A stretch of 64,000 bases of DNA, from contig NZ_JAEMUW010000001.1 of assembly GCF_016598485.1 (NCBI RefSeq), positions 429,894 through 493,893 of the forward strand, given 5' to 3'. The position numbers were made by a program, and so were the translations under genes. This stretch comes from Micromonospora coerulea (lineage in GTDB: Bacteria > Actinomycetota > Actinomycetes > Mycobacteriales > Micromonosporaceae). Shown here in pieces: positions 42,610 through 51,471 of the stretch; position 1 is the stretch's first letter, and each line of letters opens with the position of its first letter. Under the pieces are notes generated by a model. That model saw only the letters and a program-made list of their open reading frames with translations, was not told where the DNA came from and ran no database searches.

Positions 42610-43506
42610 TCAGAAGTCGCCCTCGGCGACCTGGAAGACGGTCAGGCCGAGCGACCGCCACATCCGGACCACCTGCATCCGGTCGTCGAAGACGCCGACC
42701 ACCCGGTACCGGTCCCGGATCTCTCGCTCGTAGATCTCCTGCTTCACGATCGCGTCCTTGCGGTGGTCGCCGATCGCCCGCAGGTGCAGCGCCAGGTAGG
42801 GCACCTTGACGTGCCGGGCCAGCCAGCTCTCCGTGTCGGGCCGCGCTGAAGCGTCCCGGCCGGAGCAGAAGACCACCCCGTGACCGGCCGCGTGCATCGC
42901 CCGCACCGCCGCGATGACCGCGTCGTTCGGCGCGTCCTCGGCCACCCGGGTCATGTCGTACGGGCTGCGGGAGACGTTCAGCGCCACCGTGCCGTCGATG
43001 TCCACCAGCACGATCGCCGGTGGCTCGGGATGGGGTGGGTGGACCGTGGCCGGCGGACCCGTACGGGCCGTCGGCACCGGTAACGGTAACGACCGGTTGG
43101 CCAGGTAGCGGTCGTGCAGCCGGCGGATCGCCGCCTCGCCGACCCGGTCGGCCTCCGGCCGCGCGGTGTCCCGGCGCAGGCACTCCTCCAGCGGGACGTC
43201 GGTGAAGTCGTGCACCTCGAACGCGGCACCGAACCGTTCGGCCAGCTCCGCCCAGTCCCGCAGCGTCCGGGAGCGCAGGTTGGTGTCGTCCACGCAGACG
43301 CTCACCCGGGCCGCCAGCAGCGCCTCCACCTGGGCCCGCTGGGCCTTGGTGACCTGTCCCTCGGCCCACTGGGTGAAGAGCCGCTCGCCGTGCATCATCC
43401 GGCGCAGGTCGTCCCGGTTGACCCGCACCACACCCGGTTGCAGCCGGCGGGCGAAGGTGGTCTTGCCGGAGGCCGGCAGGCCCCGGGTCGCGATCAGGCG
43501 GAACAT
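42610..43506 (-). CDS. Polynucleotide kinase-phosphatase-like protein (T4 PseT type)
   Basis: This 298-residue cytoplasmic protein has two domains in the order of T4 Pnkp. The N-terminal P-loop kinase has [10 protein letters not shown] at 9-18 and [13 protein letters not shown] as lid arginines. The C-terminal HAD phosphatase has VDIDGTVA with D169/D171, then FCSGRDA, and [20 protein letters not shown]4 Pnkp repairs 5'-OH and 3'-phosphate ends of cut tRNA. No RNA ligase is adjacent, so the partner is unknown; a small-molecule kinase with HAD domain is the alternative. ATG 43506 is chosen as the residue before [13 protein letters not shown]; the frame remains open upstream without protein character. 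Confidence 0.85.
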   Translation of the reverse strand: MFRLIATRGLPASGKTTFARRLQPGVVRVNRDDLRRMMHGERLFTQWAEGQVTKAQRAQVEALLAARVSVCVDDTNLRSRTLRDWAELAERFGAAFEVHDFTDVPLEECLRRDTARPEADRVGEAAIRRLHDRYLANRSLPLPVPTARTGPPATVHPPHPEPPAIVLVDIDGTVALNVSRSPYDMTRVAEDAPNDAVIAAVRAMHAAGHGVVFCSGRDASARPDTESWLARHVKVPYLALHLRAIGDHRKDAIVKQEIYEREIRDRYRVVGVFDDRMQVVRMWRSLGLTVFQVAEGDF

Positions 43507-43773
43507 GCCGCGCACCCCCGGTTCGTCCGGTCCCGGTCCGCGCCGGGATCCCACGGTACGTCGTGCGGAATGCCCGCGAGGCGGGCGGGAATGCGTACGG
43601 GGAGGGGAGCGTTGAGCCAGCCGGACCAGCTGTGCGGCCCGCTCGCCGGGTCGGCCGACGCCCATGGCACACTGGTCAGTCGGCCAGCGGTTCCGGTTCA
43701 CGCCCGAGCCCGTCGTACGCGACGGGGAGACCGACGGCGACCCGGCGACCACCCACGAAAGGACCGAGGCGAC

Positions 43774-43998
43774 ATGAAGCCCATCATCCACCCGGAGTAC
43801 GTGACCACCGAGGTCAGCTGCTCCTGCGGCAACACCTTCCAGACCCGGAGCACCGCCAAGGGCGGCGCCATCCACGTCGAGACCTGCAGCGCCTGCCACC
43901 CGTTCTACACCGGTAAGCAGCGCGTTCTCGACACCGCCGGTCGGGTCGCGAAGTTCCAGCAGAAGTACGCCAAGGTTCAGGCCAAGAAGGCCAAGTAG
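43774..43998 (+). CDS. rpmE: 50S ribosomal protein L31 (zinc-binding form)
   Basis: The 74-residue bL31 has the four zinc cysteines C16, C18 (SCSCGN), C38 and C41 ([15 protein letters not shown]), the C+ form used when zinc is plentiful. The basic C-terminal tail ([11 protein letters not shown]) is usual. It bridges the ribosomal subunits. GAGGCGAC lies just before the ATG. It keeps its conserved place after rho and before prfA, though two inserted genes separate it from rho. I saw no Zur-type operator upstream. Confidence 0.97.
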   Translation: MKPIIHPEYVTTEVSCSCGNTFQTRSTAKGGAIHVETCSACHPFYTGKQRVLDTAGRVAKFQQKYAKVQAKKAK

Positions 43999-44009
43999 CT
44001 GCACCGACG

Positions 44010-44044
44010 ACGCCCGCGTCCGGCTCCGTGCCGGGCGCGGGCGT
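44010..44044 (+). terminator. Hairpin after rpmE
   Basis: ACGCCCGCG (44010-44018) pairs with CGCGGGCGT (44036-44044), with CCGG/CCGG extending the stem inside. It is 12 bases past the stop. Confidence 0.65.
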
Positions 44045-44105
44045 TCGTCCGTTTCCGCCGCTTCACGCCCCCCCGTCCGATCCCCGTCGAAGGAGCACCC
44101 CCAGC

Positions 44106-45194
44106 ATGAGCAGTGAACGCCTGGCCGCCCTCCTCGACGAGTACGCCGAGCTCGAGAAGCGCCTCGCCGACCCGGCCATCCACGCCGACCAGGGCACCGC
44201 CCGGCGGGTGGGTCGCCGCTACGCCGAACTGGTGCCGCTGCACAAGGCGGCCGGCGAGCTGGAGCAGGCCCGGGCCGACCTGGTCGCCGCCCGGGAGCTG
44301 GCCGCCGAGGACCCGGCGTTCGCCGCGGAGGCGGAGTCCATCGCGGCGACGGTGCCGGCGCTGGAGGAGCGGCTGGCGGAGCTGCTGATCCCGCGCGACC
44401 CGCACGACGCCAAGGACGTCATCGTCGAGATCAAGGCGGGTGAGGGCGGCGAGGAGTCGGCCCTGTTCGCCGGCGACCTGCTGCGGATGTACACCCGGTA
44501 CGCCGAGCGGCGCGGCTGGCTCACCGAGGTGATCGATGCGCAGGACTCCGACCTCGGCGGCGTCAAGGACGTCTCGCTGGCGATCAAGACCAAGGGCGTG
44601 CCCGAGGGCGGCAACGGCGTCTGGTCCCGGCTCAAGTGGGAGGGCGGCGTGCACCGGGTGCAGCGCGTCCCGGTCACCGAGTCGCAGGGGCGGATCCACA
44701 CCAGCGCGGCCGGCGTGCTCGTGCTGCCGGAGGCCGAGGACGTCGACGTCACCGTCGACCCGAACGACCTGCGGATCGACGTGTTCCGGTCCTCGGGCCC
44801 GGGCGGCCAGTCGGTGAACACCACCGACTCGGCGGTCCGCATCACGCACGTACCGACCGGGATCGTGGTCTCCTGCCAGAACGAGAAGTCCCAGCTCCAG
44901 AACCGGGAGCAGGCGATGCGGATCCTGCGCGCCCGGCTGCTCGCCGCCGCCCAGGAGCAGGCCGACGCGGCCGCCTCGGACGCCCGGAAGGCCCAGGTCC
45001 GGACGGTGGACCGGTCGGAGCGGATCCGCACCTACAACTTCCCGCAGAACCGGATCACCGACCACCGGATCGGCTACACGGCGTACAACCTGGACCTGGC
45101 GCTGGCCGGGGAGCTGGACGGCGTCCTGGACTCCCTGGCGGAGGCCGACCGCGCCGCCCGCCTCGCCGGCGAGACCGAACTCACCCGCCGCTGA
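44106..45194 (+). CDS. prfA: Peptide chain release factor 1
   Basis: This 362-residue RF1 reads UAA and UAG stop codons and releases the peptide. It has the GGQ loop [20 protein letters not shown] (GGQ near residue 235) and the RF1 anticodon-type tripeptide region [18 protein letters not shown] with PVT. The N-terminal helical domain and C-terminal [23 protein letters not shown] are intact. ATG 44106 follows GAAGGAGC. It is followed by a family-A repeat, then the convergent GGDEF gene, rather than directly by prmC, its methyltransferase. Confidence 0.97.
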   Translation: MSSERLAALLDEYAELEKRLADPAIHADQGTARRVGRRYAELVPLHKAAGELEQARADLVAARELAAEDPAFAAEAESIAATVPALEERLAELLIPRDPHDAKDVIVEIKAGEGGEESALFAGDLLRMYTRYAERRGWLTEVIDAQDSDLGGVKDVSLAIKTKGVPEGGNGVWSRLKWEGGVHRVQRVPVTESQGRIHTSAAGVLVLPEAEDVDVTVDPNDLRIDVFRSSGPGGQSVNTTDSAVRITHVPTGIVVSCQNEKSQLQNREQAMRILRARLLAAAQEQADAAASDARKAQVRTVDRSERIRTYNFPQNRITDHRIGYTAYNLDLALAGELDGVLDSLAEADRAARLAGETELTRR

Positions 45195-45210
45195 CTCCCG
45201 CCCCCCGGCG

Positions 45211-45268
45211 TGCACTTTCCCGGAAAGAGTGGCCATCCGCCGGAGAATGGTCGCTCTTTCGGGGAAAA
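45211..45268. repeat. REP-like element, family A, second copy
   Basis: CACTTTCCCGGAAAGAGTGGCCATCC followed by GGTCGCTCTTTCGGGGAAAAGG repeats the two-hairpin layout of 4433-4498 with several changes. It again lies between convergent genes (prfA and the GGDEF gene). Confidence 0.65.
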
Positions 45269-45289
45269 GGGGCTAGCGGAGCGAGGGGG

Positions 45290-46840
45290 TCAGGAGGCGC
45301 GGAGGCGCGCCTTGGCGCGGAGCATCTCCCGGTCGGCCAGCTCGAACGCGGTGCCCAGGGCCTCCCGCAGGCTGGCGCCGGAACCGCTCACCTCGGCGAA
45401 GCCGATGCTCACCCCGACCGGGGTGCCGGGCACCAGGGATTCCCAGTCCTCGGTGCGGATCGCCGCGTCGATCCGGCGGGCCACCTCGGCGGCCTCGGAC
45501 ATCCCGGCGCCGGCCAGCACCACCACGAACTCGTCCCCGCCGTAGCGGGCCACGAAGTCGCCCCGCCGCATCACCCGGTTGATCACCCCGGCGATCCGCT
45601 GGAGCACCAGGTCCCCCGAGTGGTGGCCGTGCCGGGTGTTGACCGCCTTGAAGCCGTCCAGGTCGCAGACGCCGATCACCACCCGCTCGCCCCGGGCCAC
45701 CACCGCCCCGATGTAGCGCTCCAGACGGCGGCGGTTGGGTAGTCCGGTGAGCGGGTCGGTGAGCGCCTCGCCCTCGTACCGGGCGGCCTCCCGGCGCATC
45801 TCCTCGTGGTCGATCCGGGCGGCGATCCCGTCGATGTAGACGTCGCGCAGCCGGTCGCTGCGCTGCGCCGCCAGCCGGAACGCGAGCCGGTCGGCCCGGT
45901 GCGCGGCGGCGTGGTCCCCGGCCCGGGCCAGGGCGATGCTGCGCAGCCGGGCCGGCTCGGCCGCGCCGAGCGTCTCGGCGGAGACCTGCGCGCCCTCCAG
46001 CCGGGTCACCGCCTCGATCGGCCGCCCGTCGGCGATGGCCAGGCAGATCTCGCCGAGTTGGCGCATGTCCCGCGCGCGGGCGCTGTCGCCGCCGTGCCCG
46101 AGCAGGCGGGCCGGGTCGGCGTCGGTCCCGGACTCCACCCGGTCGCCGAGGACGGCCCGGCGGGCCGCCGCGTACCCGTACGCGGCGAGGCTGCTCGGCC
46201 GCAGGTTGCCGGCCCGGCCGGCGCGGAGGAAGCGGGTGAGGTCCCCGGCGACGTCCCGGAGCACCCGCAGGCAGCCGTCGCTGTCCCCGTTGTGGTCGAG
46301 CGCGACCGCGTTGCGCAGCCGGATGCCCGGGGCGGCGAAGGTCTCCTCCGGAATGCCGGCGGTCAGCCCGACCTGGCGCGCCCGCTCGATCGCCCCGAGC
46401 GCGTGACCGTGGAAGCTGAGGTAGGAGTAGGCCATCGCCAGGTCGTGCCAGCCCCAGGCGGTGTCCCGGTCCGGATCGTCGACGGTGCCCAGCCAGCGGG
46501 AGGCCTTGACCAGGTGGGTGACGCAGCGGTCCAGCGCCCCCTGATGGTGCGCGGCGAGCGCGGCCAGCGCGTTGAGGTGCCCGCGCAGGTACGGCTCGGC
46601 CAGGTCGCGGGTGGCGGCGGACGCGTCCTCGATGGCGCGGGTGAACTCCGCCGTCCGACCGAGATTGATCAGTGCGGAGAGGCGCTGGACCAGGGCGTCG
46701 GCGCGGGTGTTCGGGTCGGTGGTGGTGCGGATGACGCCGTCGAGGATGGCGCAGGCCTCCGCCGAGCGGCTCGCCTCCTGCAGCGCCCGGGCGTGCGTGA
46801 GGGCGTCAACCTGGTCGTCGACCCGGTCGAGCCAACCCAC
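45290..46840 (-). CDS. Diguanylate cyclase with N-terminal TPR-like region
   Basis: The 516-residue cytoplasmic protein has about 330 residues of helical repeats rich in Ala/Leu (TPR-like, for example TRADALVQRLSALINLGRTAEFTRAIEDASAA) and a C-terminal GGDEF domain (about 345-510). The active site ARYGGDEFVVVLAG is complete, and RRGD five residues before it is an intact inhibitory I-site. It should make cyclic di-GMP with product feedback. In actinomycetes that messenger controls development and sporulation. GTG 46840 has GGAGG upstream. No EAL domain is present. It lies divergent from prmC, splitting the usual prfA-prmC pair. Confidence 0.88.
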   Translation of the reverse strand: MGWLDRVDDQVDALTHARALQEASRSAEACAILDGVIRTTTDPNTRADALVQRLSALINLGRTAEFTRAIEDASAATRDLAEPYLRGHLNALAALAAHHQGALDRCVTHLVKASRWLGTVDDPDRDTAWGWHDLAMAYSYLSFHGHALGAIERARQVGLTAGIPEETFAAPGIRLRNAVALDHNGDSDGCLRVLRDVAGDLTRFLRAGRAGNLRPSSLAAYGYAAARRAVLGDRVESGTDADPARLLGHGGDSARARDMRQLGEICLAIADGRPIEAVTRLEGAQVSAETLGAAEPARLRSIALARAGDHAAAHRADRLAFRLAAQRSDRLRDVYIDGIAARIDHEEMRREAARYEGEALTDPLTGLPNRRRLERYIGAVVARGERVVIGVCDLDGFKAVNTRHGHHSGDLVLQRIAGVINRVMRRGDFVARYGGDEFVVVLAGAGMSEAAEVARRIDAAIRTEDWESLVPGTPVGVSIGFAEVSGSGASLREALGTAFELADREMLRAKARLRAS

Positions 46841-46902
46841 CCGCGACCTCCCTGTCGGTGTGCGTCCGGACCCACCTGCTCGTGATGTCACCCGCGACGC
46901 TT

Positions 46903-46908
46903 CATGAT
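46903..46908 (+). promoter_or_regulatory. Candidate -10 element of a leaderless prmC promoter
   Basis: CATGAT, six bases (TATGTC), then GTG 46915. It matches TANNNT except at the first base, so it is weaker than the others. Confidence 0.35.
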
Positions 46909-46914
46909 TATGTC

Positions 46915-47862
46915 GTGACCTCCCTCCCGCAACACCCCTCCGAAGGGACAGAACGCGAGCGGCCCTCACGGGCGATCGCTCGGGCGGCCCAGGCCCTCGC
47001 CGCGGCGGGGGTGGCGGCGCCCCGGGCGGAGGCGGAGCTGCTGGCCGCGTACGTGCTCGGGGTGCCCCGGGGTCGGCTGGCCCTGGCCGGCGGCTTCGCC
47101 GCCGACGACCTGGGCCGGTTCGACGCGCTGGTCGCCCGGCGGGTCGCCCGGGAGCCGTTGCAGCACCTCACCGGCGTCGCCGGCTTCCGGCACCTGGGGC
47201 TGGCGGTCGGCCCGGGGGTCTTCGTGCCCCGGCCGGAGACCGAGCTGCTCGCCGGCTGGGGCGTCGAGCAGGGGCGGCGGCGGGGCGCGCCGCTGGTGGT
47301 GGACCTGTGCAGCGGCTCGGGCGCGATCGCGCTCGCCGTCGCCCAGGAGCTGCCGGCGGCCCGGGTGGTCGCGGTCGAGCGGTCCCCCGCGGCGCTGGCC
47401 TGGCTGCGGCGCAACGCCGCCGACCGGGCCGCCGCGGGGGACACCCCGATCGAGGTGGTGGCCGCCGACGTCACCGACCCGGGGCTGCTCGCCGACCTGG
47501 TCGGCCGGGTCGACGTGCTGCTGTGCAACCCGCCCTACGTGCCGCGCTCGGTGCCGGTGCCGCCGGAGGTGGCCGGTCACGACCCGGACGAGGCGGTCTT
47601 CGCCGGCGCCGACGGGCTGACGGTGATCCGGCCGGTGATCGCCCGGGCGGCCGAGCTGCTGCGACCGGGTGGGGCCCTCGGCATCGAGCACGACGACACG
47701 CACGGCGCGGCGGTGCCCGGGCTGCTCGCCGCGGACGGCCGGTTCGTCGCCGTGGCGGAGCACCGGGACCTGGTTGACCGGCCCCGGTTCGCCACCGCGT
47801 CCCGCCGCGCGGACGGCCAGCACGCCGCCGGCGACCCGGCGTGGCAGACTGGCTCCTCGTGA
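46915..47862 (+). CDS. prmC: Release factor glutamine methyltransferase
   Basis: This 315-residue SAM-dependent enzyme methylates the glutamine of the GGQ motif of RF1 and RF2. An N-terminal helical domain (to about 95, ending EPLQHLTGVAGFRHLGLAV) precedes the methyltransferase fold. That fold has FVPRPETELL, motif I DLCSGSGAIALAVA and the catalytic NPPYVPRS. GTG 46915 gives the usual N-terminus; ATG 46885 is an alternative. Its stop overlaps the next gene (TGATG at 47860-47864), so it is coupled to sua5. Confidence 0.95.
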   Translation: MTSLPQHPSEGTERERPSRAIARAAQALAAAGVAAPRAEAELLAAYVLGVPRGRLALAGGFAADDLGRFDALVARRVAREPLQHLTGVAGFRHLGLAVGPGVFVPRPETELLAGWGVEQGRRRGAPLVVDLCSGSGAIALAVAQELPAARVVAVERSPAALAWLRRNAADRAAAGDTPIEVVAADVTDPGLLADLVGRVDVLLCNPPYVPRSVPVPPEVAGHDPDEAVFAGADGLTVIRPVIARAAELLRPGGALGIEHDDTHGAAVPGLLAADGRFVAVAEHRDLVDRPRFATASRRADGQHAAGDPAWQTGSS

Positions 47863-48506
47863 TGCTCTACGACTGTCGGTCGCCCGCCGACCGGGACCGC
47901 GGCATCGCCGCTGCCATCGAGGCGGTCAAGAACGGCGAACTGGTCGTCCTGCCGACCGACACGGTCTACGGGATCGGCGCGGACGCCTTCACCCCGTACG
48001 CGGTGAAGGCGCTCGCGGACGCCAAGGGCGGCTCGCGGCAGGCGCCCCCGGTGCTGATCGGTTCCCGGCACACCCTGGACGGCCTGGTCTTCTCCCTGCC
48101 CCGCGCCGCGCGGGACCTGGTCGAGGCGTTCTGGCCGGGGGCCCTGACCATCGTGGTGGAACACTCGCCCAGCCTGGCCTGGGACCTGGGCGACTCCAGC
48201 GGCACGGTGGCGGTGCGGATGCCGCTGCACCCGGTGGCGCTGGAGGTGTTGCGGGAGACCGGCCCGATGGCGGTGGCGTCGGCCAACAAGGTCGGCCAGC
48301 CGGCCGCGGTCACCGCGGAGGAGGCCCGCGACCAGCTCGGCTACTCGGTCCGGGCGTACCTGGAAGCCGGCCCCGCCGTGGACCCGGTGCCGAGCACCAT
48401 CGTCGACCTCACCGGTGAGGTGCCCCGGGTGCTCCGCCAGGGCGCGGTTCCGCTGGTGAAGCTGCGCGACGTGGTGCCGGACATCCTCGACGAGCGGGGG
48501 GTCTGA
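47862..48506 (+). CDS. L-threonylcarbamoyladenylate synthase (Sua5/YrdC/TsaC)
   Basis: This 214-residue single-domain YrdC protein makes threonylcarbamoyl-AMP from threonine, bicarbonate and ATP, the first step of tRNA t6A37 modification. It has the KxR-type region ALADAKGGSRQAPPVLIGS and the conserved VLPTDTVYGIGADAF, FWPGALTIVVEHS, VAVRMPLHPVAL and ASANKVGQPA blocks. It lacks the C-terminal Sua5 domain, so it is the TsaC form. The start overlaps the prmC stop and the phosphatase gene follows with no gap, so the three form one operon. Confidence 0.95.
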   Translation: MLYDCRSPADRDRGIAAAIEAVKNGELVVLPTDTVYGIGADAFTPYAVKALADAKGGSRQAPPVLIGSRHTLDGLVFSLPRAARDLVEAFWPGALTIVVEHSPSLAWDLGDSSGTVAVRMPLHPVALEVLRETGPMAVASANKVGQPAAVTAEEARDQLGYSVRAYLEAGPAVDPVPSTIVDLTGEVPRVLRQGAVPLVKLRDVVPDILDERGV

Positions 48507-49118
48507 GTGCCGCCGTTCACCGTCCTGCACGTGTGCATGGGCAACATCTGCCGCTCCCCGATGGCGGAGCGGCTGCTGCTGCTCGCGGTGCGGGAGCGGC
48601 TGGGCCGGCTGGGGGTCGATCCGACCCGCTCCGACGAACTGCTGCACAGCCACAGCGCCGGCACCGGCGGCTGGCACGCGGGCGAGGAGATGAACCCGCC
48701 GGCGGCCCGGCAGGTGCTCTCCCGCGGCGGTGACGTGGCCGGGTTCGCCGCCCGCAAGCTCCGCTCGGACCTGATCGACGCCGCCGACCTGGTCCTCACC
48801 GCCACCGCCGACCAGCAGGAGTACGTGGTGGCGTTGCGTCCGGACGCGGCGGCGCGCACCTTCGTGCTGGGCGAGTTCGGCCGGCTGCTGGCCGCGGTGG
48901 ACGCCACCGGGCTGCCCGCGGTCGAGGCCACCCCGGACGCCGTGTACGCCCGTGGGGTGGCCCTGGTGGCCGCCGCCGACGCGGCCCGGCAGGGCGCCTC
49001 CGCGCTGCCCGGCGACGACCTCGACGACCCGTGGGGTCGCGGCGACCAGTGCTTCAGCCGGGTGGCCGACGAGATCGAGGAGACGGTCCACCCGCTGGCC
49101 GGCGTGCTGCTGACCTGA
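48507..49118 (+). CDS. Low-molecular-weight protein tyrosine phosphatase
   Basis: This 203-residue LMW-PTP has the P-loop VCMGNICRSPMAE near the N-terminus (Cys-X5-Arg-Ser). The late acid loop DDPWGRGDQCFSRVADEIEE carries the Asp-Pro catalytic acid. It is longer than usual (about 150-160) because of inserts around residues 32-48 and 125-150. It starts at GTG 48507 directly after the sua5 stop. The same position is taken by an LMW-PTP in the Streptomyces cluster. Its substrates are probably tyrosine-phosphorylated proteins, but arginine phosphatase activity is known in relatives. Confidence 0.92.
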   Translation: MPPFTVLHVCMGNICRSPMAERLLLLAVRERLGRLGVDPTRSDELLHSHSAGTGGWHAGEEMNPPAARQVLSRGGDVAGFAARKLRSDLIDAADLVLTATADQQEYVVALRPDAAARTFVLGEFGRLLAAVDATGLPAVEATPDAVYARGVALVAAADAARQGASALPGDDLDDPWGRGDQCFSRVADEIEETVHPLAGVLLT

Positions 49119-49266
49119 GCCGTCCGGGCCCCCGGCGCTGGGGTTCTGTCCACCTTCATCCTTCTCCGCGAATTTTCTGCGTGTTTTGAGGAAGAAGGCG
49201 GCCTAACGGCCGTTTCCGGTCATTCTGAACGGGTCCGAACGTGAACGGCTCCTGCGGGGAGAGCTG

Positions 49267-51381
49267 ATGAACCGGGCCCATCTCGACAAGTTGTTCACCG
49301 TCCTGCTCGCCGGCGTGCTGGCCGGGCTGGCCCTGGCCGCGGCCGCGCTGCCGGCGGCGCTGGTGTTCGGGCTCGGCTTCAAGGGGTTGCTGCCCTACTC
49401 GGAGCTGCCCGAGTCGCTGCGGACGCCGCAGCCCGCGCAGCGGTCCAACCTGTACGCCAACGACGGCCGCACCCTGATCACCTCCTTCTACGTGGAGGAC
49501 CGGGTGGACGTGCCGGTGAGCCAGGTGGCCCCGGTGATGCGGCAGGCCATCCTGGCCGCCGAGGACGTCCGGTTCTACCAGCACCACGGGGTGGACGTCC
49601 GGGGCGTGGTCCGGGCCTTCACCGTCAACCGGCGCGACGGCACGACCCGGCAGGGCGCCTCGACGCTGACCATGCAGTACGTCCGTAACGCGCTGGCCAG
49701 CGATCCCCGGTTGACCGAGGAGCAGCGGGCCCGGGCCACCGAGATCACCGCCGGCCGCAAGATCCGGGAGATGCGCTACGCGCTGTCCCTGGAACGCGAG
49801 CTGGGCAAGGACCAGATCCTCACCCGGTACCTGAACATCGCCTACTTCGGCGCCGGCGCGTACGGCATCGCGGCGGCCAGCAAGCGGTACTTCTCCACCG
49901 ACCCGGCGCACCTGACCCTGGCCCAGTCGGCCCTGCTCGCCGGGCTGGTCCGCGCGCCGGACAGCGACGACCCGATCAACGGGGACGCCGACGCGGCGCT
50001 GGGCCGCCGGGCGTACGTGCTGGACCGGATGGTGCAGACCGGCCAGCTCGCCGCCGCCGACGCCGCGCGGGCCAAGAGCGAGCAGCTCGACCTGCGGCCC
50101 AGCGAGACCCCGAACGACTGCGCGGCGGTGCCCGCGGAGCACAACGACTGGGGCTTCTTCTGCGACTGGTTCATGCAGTGGTGGAAGGCCCAGGCGGCGT
50201 TCGGTGCCTCCGCCGACGAGCGGCAGCGTACGCTGCGCCGCGGCGGCTTCCGGATCGTCTCCTCGCTCGACCCGGGTGTGCAGCGCACGGCCACCCAGCA
50301 GGTGCTGGGGATCTACCCGGTGACCAACAAGCGCGCCGCGCCGACGGCCGTGGTGCAGCCGGGCACCGGCCGGGTGCTGGCGATGGCGGTGAACCGGAAC
50401 TTCGGCGTGGCGGCCAACCCGCCCGGGCAGCGGAACTACCCGAACACGGTCAACCAACTGGTGGCCGGCGGCGGCGGGATCGTCGGCTATCAGGGGGGCT
50501 CCACGTTCAAGCTCTTCGCCCTGCTGGCCGCCCTGGAGTCGGGGCTGCCGCTGAACACCACCTTCGACGCGCCGAGCCAGATCGTCACCGACTACCAGGT
50601 CGGGCCCGGCCCGGCGAGCTGCGGTGGCTACTGGTGCCCGAGGAATGCCAGCCCGGGGTGGATGGACGGCGACCAGACCATGTGGAGCGCCTTCGGCCGC
50701 TCGGTGAACACCTACTTCGCCTGGCTGACCCAGAAGGTCGGCGCGGACCGGGTGGTGGAGATGGCGGAGCGGCTCGGCATGGTGCTGCGCGCGAAGGAGG
50801 ACGCCGGGCTGGCCCGGTACGGCGCGAAGGAGTGGGGGCCGTTCACCCTCGGCGTCGCCGCCACGACCCCGCTGGACCTGGCCAACGCGTACGCCACGTT
50901 GGCGGCCGAAGGAACCTGGTGCGCGCCCACCCCGGTCACCTCGATCAGCGACGGCGCCGGGCGGAAGGTGGCCGCCGGGGAGCCGGACTGCCGGCAGGTG
51001 CTCGACACCGAGGTGGCCCGGGCGGCGGTGGACGCGGCCCGCTGCCCGGTCGGCGACCAGTCGATGTACCGGCGCTGCGACGGCGGCACCGCCGAGGAGC
51101 TCGGGCCCGGGCTGCGTCGGCCGCTGGCCGGCAAGACCGGCAGCTCGGAGGGGAACGCCACGGAGATCGTCGTCGCCTTCACCCCGCAGCTCGCGGTCGC
51201 CACCGTCGCGGCCAACCCGGACGATCCCCGGGACGCCGTCGGCGGCGGCGTGCAGACCCGGCAGATCACCGCCGTGGGCCGCCTGCTCGCCTACGCCCTT
51301 CGCGACCAGCCGGTCCTGGACTTCGTCCCCCCCAACCAGTCCATCGCCTACAACGTGACCGCCCCCCGCACCACCAACTGA
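49267..51381 (+). CDS. Class A penicillin-binding protein (transglycosylase/transpeptidase)
   Basis: This 704-residue bifunctional murein synthase is anchored by one N-terminal helix (TVLLAGVLAGLALAAAALPAALVFGLG). The GT51 domain has the catalytic E99 in AAEDVRFYQHHG, then RQGASTLTMQYVRN and LNIAYFGAGAYGI. The transpeptidase domain has STFK with S412, the SVN motif in GRSVNTYFAW and KTG at 623-625 (LAGKTGSSEGN). GGGGAGAG precedes the ATG. It polymerises and cross-links peptidoglycan outside the membrane. It lacks a PASTA or long C-terminal tail. An insertion relative to the conserved cluster. Confidence 0.94.
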   Translation: MNRAHLDKLFTVLLAGVLAGLALAAAALPAALVFGLGFKGLLPYSELPESLRTPQPAQRSNLYANDGRTLITSFYVEDRVDVPVSQVAPVMRQAILAAEDVRFYQHHGVDVRGVVRAFTVNRRDGTTRQGASTLTMQYVRNALASDPRLTEEQRARATEITAGRKIREMRYALSLERELGKDQILTRYLNIAYFGAGAYGIAAASKRYFSTDPAHLTLAQSALLAGLVRAPDSDDPINGDADAALGRRAYVLDRMVQTGQLAAADAARAKSEQLDLRPSETPNDCAAVPAEHNDWGFFCDWFMQWWKAQAAFGASADERQRTLRRGGFRIVSSLDPGVQRTATQQVLGIYPVTNKRAAPTAVVQPGTGRVLAMAVNRNFGVAANPPGQRNYPNTVNQLVAGGGGIVGYQGGSTFKLFALLAALESGLPLNTTFDAPSQIVTDYQVGPGPASCGGYWCPRNASPGWMDGDQTMWSAFGRSVNTYFAWLTQKVGADRVVEMAERLGMVLRAKEDAGLARYGAKEWGPFTLGVAATTPLDLANAYATLAAEGTWCAPTPVTSISDGAGRKVAAGEPDCRQVLDTEVARAAVDAARCPVGDQSMYRRCDGGTAEELGPGLRRPLAGKTGSSEGNATEIVVAFTPQLAVATVAANPDDPRDAVGGGVQTRQITAVGRLLAYALRDQPVLDFVPPNQSIAYNVTAPRTTN

Positions 51382-51399
51382 CCCACCCCACCCCGTCGA

Positions 51400-51470
51400 C
51401 CTTGCATCCCGGGTCTCGGCAAGGGCAGAAGGGGCGGATCACCGACCCAACTGCAGGATCGCGGGCGGGG
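51400..51470. repeat. Imperfect hairpin repeat, family C
   Basis: CGACCTTGCA near 51399-51408 and TGCAGGATCG near 51452-51461 pair with two mismatches and enclose a G-rich core. Only one copy is present here. It lies between the convergent PBP and SDR genes. Confidence 0.45.
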
Positions 51471-51471
51471 G

